Assembly: GCF_008642355.1 (NCBI RefSeq)
Contig: NZ_CP029193.1
Location: 4,984,001-5,048,000, forward strand
DNA length: 64,000 nt
Reading direction: 5' to 3'
From: Streptomyces venezuelae
GTDB taxonomy: Bacteria; Actinomycetota; Actinomycetes; Streptomycetales; Streptomycetaceae
The notes below the pieces were generated by a model. That model was not told the DNA's origin. It searched no databases and saw nothing but the letters and a program-made list of their open reading frames with translations. Positions within the stretch are counted from its first letter, which is position 1. Each line of letters starts with the position of its first letter. This document shows, one piece after another, positions 35,992-43,700 of this stretch. Made by a program: the position numbers and the translations under genes.

Positions 35992-37244
35992 GACGTACGG
36001 CGTCCCGACTGGCCCGGCAGCGGCAGCCGGCGACGGATCACGAAGGCGCCGCCCGCGAGCACCACGAGCACACCGCCCGTGATCGCGAGCGCGGTTCCCA
36101 TGCCGCTGCCCCCGCTGTCGGAGGAGTGCGCGGCCTTCTCCGCGTCCGTGCCCTCACCGCCGCTGCCCGGGGCGCCCTTGCCCGCGCCGCCCGTGGCTCC
36201 CTTCGGGGCGACCAGCCGGCCCACGGGGTCGACCTTGCCCGCGGCCTTGAAGCCCCAGTCGAAGAGGCCGGCGGTCTCCTTGTAGACCGCGTGCGCCTCG
36301 CCTGAGGAGGGGTTCATGACGGTGACGAGGAGGACCTTGCCGTTCCGTTCGGCAACACCGGTGAACGTGTTTCCCGCGTTCGAGGTGTAGCCGTTCTTGA
36401 CGCCCGCGATGCCCTTGTACGCGCTGATGCCGGGCGCGCCGGTGAGCAGCCGGTTGGTGTTCTGGATCTCGAAGGTGCCGCGCTTCGTCTTGCCCTTGTC
36501 CTTGCCCTTCTCGATCTTCTTGATCTGTCCGGGGAACTGGGCCGTGGCCGTCGCGCAGTACTCGCGGAAGTCCTTCTTCTGCAGCCCCGAGCGGGCGAAC
36601 AGGGACAGGTCGTACGCCGACGAGACCTGCCCCTTGGCGTCGTAGCCGTCCGGGGAGACCACGTGCGTGTCGAGGGCCTGGAGCTCCTCGGCGTGCTTCT
36701 GCATGTCCTCGACGGTCTTCGGGACACCCTCGTTCATCGCGGACAGGACGTGCACCGCGTCGTTGCCCGACTTCAGGAAGACGCCGAGCCACAGGTCGTG
36801 GACGCTGTACGTCTCGTTCTCCTTGATGCCGACCAGGCTGCTGCCCGCGCCGATGCCCTCCAGGTCGGAGGGCGCGACCTTGTGCTTCTGCGACTTGGGG
36901 AACTTCGGCAGGACCGTGTCGGCGAAGAGCATCTTCAGGGTGCTCGCCGGGGGCAGCCGCCAGTGCGCGTTGTGCGAGGCCATGACCTCACCCGTCTCGG
37001 CGTCCGAGACGATCCACGAACGCCCCGTCAGGTCCTTCGGCAGCACCGGCGCGCCCGGCTTGAGCTTCACCTGGGTGCCCGCCTCACCGAGCTGCGCACC
37101 GCCGACGGTGGACATCTTGGCGGGCGGCTTCGGGTGGCCGTCGTCGTCCTTGGGCTTTCCGTCCGCGAGCGCGGGCGCTGCGGTCGACATGGTCAGCAAT
37201 GCGGCGGAAGCGACCAACATGGCGGTCTTTTTTACGGCAGGCAC
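35982..37244 (-). CDS. dacA: D-alanyl-D-alanine carboxypeptidase, C-terminally anchored (DacA-type PBP)
   Basis: A 420-aa secreted low-molecular-weight penicillin-binding protein trimming the terminal D-Ala of peptidoglycan stem peptides. The signal peptide ends near APALADG. Active-site motifs are Ser101-x-x-Lys104 (PASTLKML), SGN 159-161 (LKSGNDAV), and KNG 283-285 (GVKNGYTSNAG) in place of KTG. A Gly/Ser linker precedes a C-terminal transmembrane helix (LAITGGVLVVLAGGAFVIRR). The GTG at 37244 has no Shine-Dalgarno and a -10-like TACGTT 7 nt upstream, so it may be leaderless. The much longer open frame upstream is spurious. Confidence 0.92.
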   Translation of the reverse strand: MPAVKKTAMLVASAALLTMSTAAPALADGKPKDDDGHPKPPAKMSTVGGAQLGEAGTQVKLKPGAPVLPKDLTGRSWIVSDAETGEVMASHNAHWRLPPASTLKMLFADTVLPKFPKSQKHKVAPSDLEGIGAGSSLVGIKENETYSVHDLWLGVFLKSGNDAVHVLSAMNEGVPKTVEDMQKHAEELQALDTHVVSPDGYDAKGQVSSAYDLSLFARSGLQKKDFREYCATATAQFPGQIKKIEKGKDKGKTKRGTFEIQNTNRLLTGAPGISAYKGIAGVKNGYTSNAGNTFTGVAERNGKVLLVTVMNPSSGEAHAVYKETAGLFDWGFKAAGKVDPVGRLVAPKGATGGAGKGAPGSGGEGTDAEKAAHSSDSGGSGMGTALAITGGVLVVLAGGAFVIRRRLPLPGQSGRRTSQD

Positions 37245-37353
37245 GGACGAGAACGTACAGGGCGGGGCTGTGCAAGTCGCTCCCGAGGTCCGCTGTGTCC
37301 CCTCGTCCCCACCCCGGCGGCGGTGCGGCAGGGAGGCTCGCGATACTGAACGT

Positions 37354-37596
37354 ATGAAGCTCAGCCGCCCTGTCTCCTGGTTCCTGCTCGCCTTCGGGGT
37401 GTGGAGCTGGTTCATCTGGATCACTTTCGTCAAGAACCTGTGGAAGGACGGCAGCGGGCTCGCCTTCGACGACGCGGACAACCCGACCGGGTACTTCTGG
37501 GTGCACCTGACGCTTGCCGTTGTCTCCTTTGTCTTGGGGACGGTGGTGGGCACCATCGGGTTCCGCGGAGTCCGTGCTCTGCGCAGAACGTCATAG
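37354..37596 (+). CDS. Small SCO4848-like membrane protein
   Basis: An 80-aa protein with two transmembrane helices (WFLLAFGVWSWFIWITFVKN and VHLTLAVVSFVLGTVVGTIG) joined by a loop with DGSGLAFDDADNPTGYFW. The sequence, size and position beside a D-Ala-D-Ala carboxypeptidase fit the conserved actinobacterial SCO4848 family; function is unknown. The nearest purine-rich site is too far upstream, while GATACT lies 6 nt before the ATG, consistent with leaderless transcription from a divergent promoter. Confidence 0.82.
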   Translation: MKLSRPVSWFLLAFGVWSWFIWITFVKNLWKDGSGLAFDDADNPTGYFWVHLTLAVVSFVLGTVVGTIGFRGVRALRRTS

Positions 37597-37598
37597 CC

Positions 37599-38927
37599 GT
37601 GGTTGCCCTCATGGTCCTCGTGGGCCTGGCCGTCCTGACGGCCTTCGCGGCCCTCCACTGGTACGCGTGGCGCCGCCTCGTCCGGGACACCACGGCCGGG
37701 CCCGGGTTCGCCCGGCGCGCCGGGACGGTGGTCTTCGTCGCGGCTCCCCTGACGATGTTCGCGGCGCTCGTGGCCGAGCGGACCGGGGCGCCGTTCCTGC
37801 TCCAGCGGGTGCTTGCCTGGCCGGGCTTCATGTGGATGGCCCTGTCGCTCTACCTGTTGCTCGCGCTGGTCGTGGGGGAGCTCGCGCGTCCCCTGCTGCG
37901 GCGGTGGGTGGAACGGGAGGGGACGGTTCCGGAGGCCGCAGCGGAATCCGTACGTGCGGGTGCGGCGGAGTCCGCGGCGCCGGACCCGGCCGACACTGCC
38001 CCCGAGGCCGAAAAGCCTGCCCCCGCGGCTGCCTCGGCGTCCGGTCCCGCACCTGCTTCCGCGTCCGGCCCCGCACCTGCCCCGGAGAGGCCGACCGCCT
38101 CCCCCTCCCGCCGCCTCTTCGTCTCCCGCGTCGTCGGCGGCACCGCGGCGGCCGTGGCCGCCGGAACCGTGGGCCACGGAACGTACGGCGTGCTCCGTGG
38201 CCCCAAGGTGAAGCGCGTCACCGTGCCGCTGGCGAAACTGCCGCGCGCGGCACACGGGTTCAGGATCGCGGTGGTCAGCGACATCCACCTCGGCCCGATC
38301 CTCGGCCGCGGCTTCACCCGGCGCGTGGTCGACACCGTCAACGCCACGCAGCCCGACCTGATCGCCGTGGTGGGCGACCTGGTGGACGGCAGCGTCGAGC
38401 ATCTCGCCCCCGCGGCGGCGCCGCTGGCCGGAATGCGCGCGCGGCACGGCGCGTACTTCGTCACCGGCAACCACGAGTACTTCTCCGGCGCCGAGCAGTG
38501 GGTCGATCACGTACGCGAACTAGGCCTGCACCCGCTGCGCAACGCCCGCACCGAGCTCCCCGGCTTCGACCTGGCGGGCGTCGACGACGTGGCGGGTGAG
38601 GACGAGGGCAAGGGCCCCGACTTCGCCAAGGCACTCGGCGACCGGGACCGCTCGCGGGCGTCCGTGCTCCTCGCCCACCAGCCGGTCGTCATCCACGACG
38701 CGGTCGAACACGGCGTGGACCTACAACTGTCCGGCCACACGCACGGCGGACAGCTCTGGCCCGGCAGCCTGATCGCGGACCTGGCCAACCCGACGCTCGC
38801 GGGTCTGGAACGGTACGGCGACACACAGCTCTACGTCACTCGCGGCGCGGGCGCCTGGGGCCCGCCGGTGCGCGTCGGGGCGCCCTCGGACATCACCGTC
38901 GTGGAACTGGCGTCACGCCAGGCCTGA
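37599..38927 (+). CDS. Membrane-anchored metallophosphoesterase
   Basis: A 442-aa protein. Residues 1-110 hold three or so transmembrane helices; an Ala/Pro-rich linker follows; then SRRLFVSRVVGGTAAAVAAG, a twin-Arg-like hydrophobic stretch, leads to a calcineurin-like catalytic domain. Metal-site motifs are SDIHLG, GDLVDG, GNHEYF, LAHQPVVIHD and SGHTHGGQLWPG. This is the YaeI-like class, reported for lipid-A/phospholipid precursors and other phosphodiesters. GTG 37599 is two bases after the previous stop. It may hydrolyse a membrane lipid or cell-wall intermediate, but no substrate is visible. Confidence 0.88.
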   Translation: MVALMVLVGLAVLTAFAALHWYAWRRLVRDTTAGPGFARRAGTVVFVAAPLTMFAALVAERTGAPFLLQRVLAWPGFMWMALSLYLLLALVVGELARPLLRRWVEREGTVPEAAAESVRAGAAESAAPDPADTAPEAEKPAPAAASASGPAPASASGPAPAPERPTASPSRRLFVSRVVGGTAAAVAAGTVGHGTYGVLRGPKVKRVTVPLAKLPRAAHGFRIAVVSDIHLGPILGRGFTRRVVDTVNATQPDLIAVVGDLVDGSVEHLAPAAAPLAGMRARHGAYFVTGNHEYFSGAEQWVDHVRELGLHPLRNARTELPGFDLAGVDDVAGEDEGKGPDFAKALGDRDRSRASVLLAHQPVVIHDAVEHGVDLQLSGHTHGGQLWPGSLIADLANPTLAGLERYGDTQLYVTRGAGAWGPPVRVGAPSDITVVELASRQA

Positions 38928-39080
38928 CGCGCCAGGGCCCGCGTGGTCCAGAACTGGCCAGATGTACGTGGTCCGGGGGTGCCGCAGTGACACGCGCGGT
39001 GACGCCGCGCAGCATTGACACATCGGAGGGGCACGGGGAGGCAGGGAGAACAGGGGCCATGGGGTGGGGGTACAGGGGAC

Positions 39081-39479
39081 GTGCTGAGACGTGATGCCTT
39101 CAGATTGCCGCCGCACCCGGCGTCGGTGCCGCTGGCCCGGACACGGGTGCACGACCATCTGTCGGCCTGGGGACACACCGCGGACGACGGGGCGCTCGAC
39201 GACACCGTGCTCCTCGTGTCGGAACTCGCGACCAACGCGATCGTCCACGGGTACGCGGGCGAGGGAGAGTTCGAGGTCGCGGTGACCGTGCTCGCCGACG
39301 GCGCCTGCTTCATAGAGGTGTCCGACGAGAGCCCCGCGGAGCCGCAGATCCGCAGACCCGACGCCTGCCAGGACGAACACGGCCGCGGCCTGTGCCTCCT
39401 CGATGCGACGGCGGAGGCATGGGGGGTGTGGCGGCGCGGGGGGTGCGGGAAGACGGTGTGGGCGCTGGTGCGGGGATGA
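39081..39479 (+). CDS. Anti-sigma-type histidine-kinase-like ATPase (HATPase_c_3)
   Basis: A 132-aa soluble protein of the SpoIIAB/RsbW-like ATP-binding family abundant in Streptomyces. The N-box is in LLVSELATNAIVHGYAGEGE, the G1-like region in FIEVSDESPAEP, and a G2-like segment in HGRGLCLLDATAEAWGVW, ending in GCGKTVWALVRG. GTG 39081 follows GGGG. Such stand-alone proteins are thought to act as serine kinases or sequestering partners in sigma-factor networks; the partner is not encoded nearby. Confidence 0.87.
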   Translation: MLRRDAFRLPPHPASVPLARTRVHDHLSAWGHTADDGALDDTVLLVSELATNAIVHGYAGEGEFEVAVTVLADGACFIEVSDESPAEPQIRRPDACQDEHGRGLCLLDATAEAWGVWRRGGCGKTVWALVRG

Positions 39480-39510
39480 GGGCGGGGCAGGGGCGTGGGT
39501 GGCGGTGCCG

Positions 39511-39921
39511 TCAGCCGGTGCGCGCCAGCTCGGGCCGCTTCAGGTAGTCCGTGAAGCCGACGATGTTCCCCCACGCGTCGGTGATCTCCACGGTCCAGCC
39601 GGTGGCCACGGAGAACGGTTCGCTCAGCAGGGGGATGCCCGCCGCCGCCAGTGCCTGGCCCTTCGCGCGGGCGTCGGGGACCTCAAGCCAGATGCGGGGG
39701 GAGGGCCACGGCGGCGTACGCGGCACGATGCCGTCCTCCACGCGCAGGAGCAGGCCCGGTGTCTCCTTGCCGACCTTCAGGATGGCGAGCCCGAGTTCGT
39801 CGATGCGGGCCGCGACGGGGAAGCCGGCCCGCTCGTAGAAGCCGACGGCCTCGCCGAGGTCGCCGACGGGGAACAGGACGTTGTCGAAGCCGAGCAGTCC
39901 GACCGGCTGGTTGTCTGACAT
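39511..39921 (-). CDS. VOC (glyoxalase/bleomycin-resistance fold) protein
   Basis: A 136-aa protein with paired beta-alpha-beta-beta-beta modules: LGFDNVLFPVGDLGEAVGFY with ERAGFPVAARI in the first half and WTVEITDAWGNIVGFTDY in the second. The C-terminal Glu (VEITD) is a usual metal ligand, but the first-half histidine expected in glyoxalase I is absent, so it may be a binding protein or another VOC enzyme. ATG 39921. Convergent with the ATPase gene. Confidence 0.85.
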   Translation of the reverse strand: MSDNQPVGLLGFDNVLFPVGDLGEAVGFYERAGFPVAARIDELGLAILKVGKETPGLLLRVEDGIVPRTPPWPSPRIWLEVPDARAKGQALAAAGIPLLSEPFSVATGWTVEITDAWGNIVGFTDYLKRPELARTG

Positions 39922-39946
39922 TCCGTCAGGGTAGGAATGCGGGCCG

Positions 39947-39990
39947 TCGCACGGGCGCAGGCGCGCATGGAGCGCACCGTGCCCGTGCGA
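39947..39990. terminator. Stem-loop downstream of the orphan Rhs-associated fragment
   Basis: TCGCACGGGC (39947-39956) pairs with GCCCGTGCGA (39981-39990), with an inner GCGC/GCGC pairing in the loop. It lies between the fragment ending at 40020 and the VOC gene, both on the minus strand, and probably terminates the toxin/immunity transcript. Confidence 0.6.
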
Positions 39991-40019
39991 TTCTTCGGCC
40001 GTACGGCCCCACGTGGCGC

Positions 40020-40295
40020 CTACCGGTTGATGGCCTGGATCTCGCCGGTCAGGCTGTCGTCGGTCCCGACGAAGCTCTTGATCCATCTGCGGGCGGTGGT
40101 CAGGGAGCTGCCCGCGTCGTAGAAGGCGACCGCCTTGGAGTTCGGGTCGGCCTCGATGATCGCCGCGTACTTCGCCCGCAACTCCTCCTGGCCGTCGTCC
40201 AGGATGCCCCGCAGCTTCGGGTCGCTCTTCGTCCAGCGCACGAAGTTCGCCCTGAACTCCGACGGAAGCTCGATCTTCGGGCGGTCGACGGCGTC
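40020..40295 (-). pseudogene. Orphan 3' fragment of unknown gene beside the Rhs immunity gene
   Basis: About 91 codons with good coding bias run from DAVDRPKIELPSEFRANF through KLRGILDDGQEELRAKYAAI to SFVGTDDSLTGEIQAINR and a stop. Upstream the frame enters poly-C sequence and overlaps the immunity gene, and there is no start codon with a ribosome site. It therefore looks like the 3' end of a gene that lost its 5' part, as is common where Rhs loci shed old toxin or immunity cassettes. I do not recognise the domain. Confidence 0.5.
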
Positions 40296-40324
40296 GGGGG
40301 GAAAAGCGAGAGGGGGGAGGGGGG

Positions 40325-40759
40325 CTATTGGCAAGTGGAAAGGAACGCTCGGACTTCTTCGATGGTCGTCCGCCACTCGGAAATCTCGTTTCCGTCCTCG
40401 TCGACCGTGGCGCGCGGCTCGATCGAGAGCCACGGCTCGGCCGGACGGAACTCCTCGGTGAGTTCGGTGAGGAAGATGACCGAGTTCTGTACGTACACGT
40501 CCGTGCCGCGCCGGTAGAGCGGCCAGGCGTGGACGAAGTTCGCGGTCGCCGGCTCCGAGACCGACGTGACCAGGCACGAGTCGACCTCGTCCTGCGCCGC
40601 GTCGACGCGGCGCAGTGCGCGCAGCCAGCTGTCCCGGTAGTCGTCGGTGCTCCAGTAGGAGAGGTCCATCGGAAAGTCCTCCGAGAAATCCCCCACCGTG
40701 ATCCTGCCGACGGCCTCGGCGGCGTTCGTGGACCGGTCCGTCGACGGTCCCGAGACCAC
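40325..40759 (-). CDS. Probable immunity protein for the Rhs toxin
   Basis: About 144 aa, acidic and soluble, without signal peptide. It begins right after the Rhs stop; the first in-frame initiator is GTG 40759, but similar-looking sequence (SDAFSIRVVSGPSTDRSTNA) extends back to the Rhs stop, so the true start may be non-standard or the gene coupled to Rhs translation. Recognisable parts are MDLSYWSTDDYRDSWLRALR and FVHAWPLYRRGTDVYVQNSV with FLTELTEEF, a pattern typical of CdiI-like contact-dependent-inhibition immunity proteins. Position directly after the toxin tip is the main evidence. Confidence 0.75.
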   Translation of the reverse strand: MVSGPSTDRSTNAAEAVGRITVGDFSEDFPMDLSYWSTDDYRDSWLRALRRVDAAQDEVDSCLVTSVSEPATANFVHAWPLYRRGTDVYVQNSVIFLTELTEEFRPAEPWLSIEPRATVDEDGNEISEWRTTIEEVRAFLSTCQ

Positions 40760-40775
40760 CCGGATCGAGAAGGCG

Positions 40776-43700
40776 TCACTTCTTGATGTAGTTGAGGTCT
40801 GCGTCGTAGGTGCCAATTCTCTGCCCCTTCTTGTTGAACACCTTCCAGCCGTCGGAGACGTTGTGGCCGTCGACGTCGGGAGTGATGTAGTTCTTGCCGT
40901 TGGAGAACACCTCTTGGCCATGGGAGTGGAAAGGCGCCCGCTGGGGAGGAATTCGGGTCTTGTAGCCGAGTTCGGCCGCACGGTCCTTCGGCGTCGCGGC
41001 GTAGAGCTCCCGGCTCCTTTCGCTGCGCTTTCCGACCATGTCCGGGTGGTAGGGGTCCTTCTCCAGCGCGGGTGACGAGGTGTATCCCTTGGGAAGGATC
41101 TCGTCTTCGCAGGGGGTCAGCCCGAGCGGGTCGGACCACGTGTGCGGATTGTGTACGTAGGTGGCGTGGTTCGGGTCGGGGGTGAGCCCGAGCGGGTCGG
41201 GGGTGAGGTACCGAGCCGTCTCGGGGTCGTAGTGCCGGAAGTAGTTGTAGTGGAGGCCGGTCTCGGCGTCGTGGTACTGGCCCGGGAAACGGAGCGGCGT
41301 GTACGCGGTCGCCCCCCGGTTCCAGGCGGTCGCGCCCCAGAGGCTGGACCGGGTGCGCCAGGCGATGCCGCCCTGCTCGTCGAGGAGTTCGGTGGGGGCG
41401 CCGACGATATCGGTGACGATCGCGTAGAAGCGGCGATCGACCTCGTACTGTGTCGCGGTGGCGGCGTCGGACGTCCTCTTGGTCTCGGCCTGCGTCAGCG
41501 GGTGCAGACCCTTGTGCTCCCAGGTAAGGGTGACCGTGTCCACCGCGCCGGGCGCCTGATCCGCCGTACCGGGGACGTAGCTGGTCTGCTCGCACAGATT
41601 GGTCTCGTCCCACGTGAAGTCCACCTGTTCGACGACGTTCTCCCCGCCCGGTGCCAGCCGCTGCTTCGCCGTCCGCCGCCCCAGCGGGTCGTACTGGTAA
41701 CGCCAGCGCGTCCCGTCCGGAGTGACCACCGAGGTGAGCCGGTCCTGCGCGTCCCACGCGTAGCGCCAGGTGTCCGGCTTGCGGGACAGCCGGGTCTTCT
41801 GCCGCAGGACGATGCGCCCGGCCCCGTCGTATGCGTAGCGGACGCCTCCGGCGGTGCGGATGCGCGTGCCGGTGTACGTGCGCGTGCCGACGGCTTCCCG
41901 TCCCGGCATGGGGGAGGGCCAGGAGGCGCTGGTCTGGTTCCCGGCCGCGTCGTAGGCGTACGACTCGGACCAGCTCGCCGCGTGGACGCCGGTGACCCGC
42001 CCTGCCGGGTCGAGGTCGAAGCGGCGCGATCCGTTCAGCAGGTCGTCGACGCCGACGAGGTGGCCGTCGGCGCGGTAGATGTAGGCGCGGCTCTGGACCC
42101 GGCCGGCCGCTCCGACGATCTCCTGGCCGGTCAGCCTGCCCATGACGTCGAAGCCCTGCGTGAAGGCGACGTCCTCGCCGAGCCTGCGGGACAGCTCCCG
42201 GCCGTCCGCGTCGTGGGTGAAGCTCAGGCGACGGCCGGATGTGACGAGCTCCGCGCGGTTGCCCGCGGCGTCGTACGTCCACGTGCTCACCGCGCCGGAC
42301 GGCGTGGTCCTGCCGGTGCGGCGGCCCAGGGCGTCGTAGGTGTACGTCGACGTGCGCCCCGCGACCGTCTCCGACGTGATGTGCCCCGCGGCGTCGCGCT
42401 CCAGGGTGAGGACCACGTCGGGGCCGACCGCGCCGATCAGGTCGCCCGCATCGTCGTACGTGTACGTGGTGACGTCCCCCGCCGCGTCCTTCGCCACCGT
42501 GCGCCCCAGCACGTCCCGCTCGAACCGGATCGTCTCGCCGGACGGCACCGTGCGCGCCGTCAGCTGGTCCGCCGCGTCGTGGACGTAGTGGAGGACGCGG
42601 CCGTCGAAGTCGTTCTCCGCCACCAGGCGTCCAGCCGGGTCGTACTCGTAGCTCCAGGTCAGCCCCAGCGGGTTGACGACCCTGCGCAGCTTGAGCTCCG
42701 CGTCGTGCTCGAAGGTGTACCGGGCGCCGTCGGGGCCGGTGCGGGCCGACAGGAGGTCGAAGTGCGTGTACTCGAACGTCGACACGCCGCCCATGGGGTC
42801 GGTGTGGGAGGTGCAGTTGCCCTCCCCGTCGTACGTCCACGACTCGGTGCCGCCGTCCGCGGCGACGTGCCGGGCCATGCGGCCCTCGACGGTCCATTCC
42901 AGGTGTGTGACGGCGCCGGACGGCGCGGTCACGGTCGTCGGACGGCCGAAGCCGTCCCGCGTGTACCGGGTCGTACCGCCCGTCGGGTCGACCGTCCGCA
43001 GGGGAAGTCCCGCCGCGTCGCACTCGATCCGGGTGGTGTGGCCGAGCGGGTCGGTGACCGAGGTCAGCCGCCCGTGGTCGTCGTAGGCGAACCGGGTCAG
43101 CGCGGCGGTGGGGGAGAGGGTACTGAGGTGGTTGCCCCGCTCGTCGTAGGTGTAGCGCCAGATCCGGCCGTCGGACTCGACGACCTCGACGGGACGGCTG
43201 TGCTCGTTGTGGACGATCCTGCTGCTGGTCCTGTCGGGGTGGTGGACCGCGACGAGGTTGCCGAGCCCGTCCCACTCGTAGCGGGTGGTGCGGCCCAGGC
43301 CGTCGGTCCTGGAGACGACCTCGTCACGCTCGTCGAACGCGTGCAGGACGGTGTGGCCCAGGGGGTTCGTCTCGGCGACGATCAGACAGCGGTCGTTGAT
43401 GACGAAGCGTGAGGTGGCACCCGTGGAGGTGGTCACCTCCGTGACGCGGTGGCCGGGCCGGTCCGGATCGGGCACGTCGTAGGTGAAGGTGTTGGCGAGA
43501 TGGCCGGCCTCACCGCCCTGGGCGACACACCGGTCCCGGTCGTCGTACGTGTAGTCGTAACGGCTGCCGTTGGAGTCCGTCCATGAGGTGACGCGCAGCT
43601 CGTCGTCGTACGTGAACCGCGTCGCGAGGCCGGACGAGTCGGCGACGGCGGTGAGGTTGCCGTCCGTGTAGGCGTACCGCTTGAGCACGACATCCGCGCC

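Noticed and set aside
36154..36792. Arg/Gly-rich minus-strand frame inside the carboxypeptidase gene
   Set aside because: Alternate-frame shadow of a gene with all three PBP motifs.
37245..38510. Extension of the carboxypeptidase frame by 422 codons
   Set aside because: The extra part lies opposite the metallophosphoesterase and small membrane protein genes, while the signal peptide begins at 37244.
41142..43412. Long open frame on the plus strand across the Rhs gene
   Set aside because: Valine/arginine-rich shadow of YD repeats; no domain and wrong codon-position bias.
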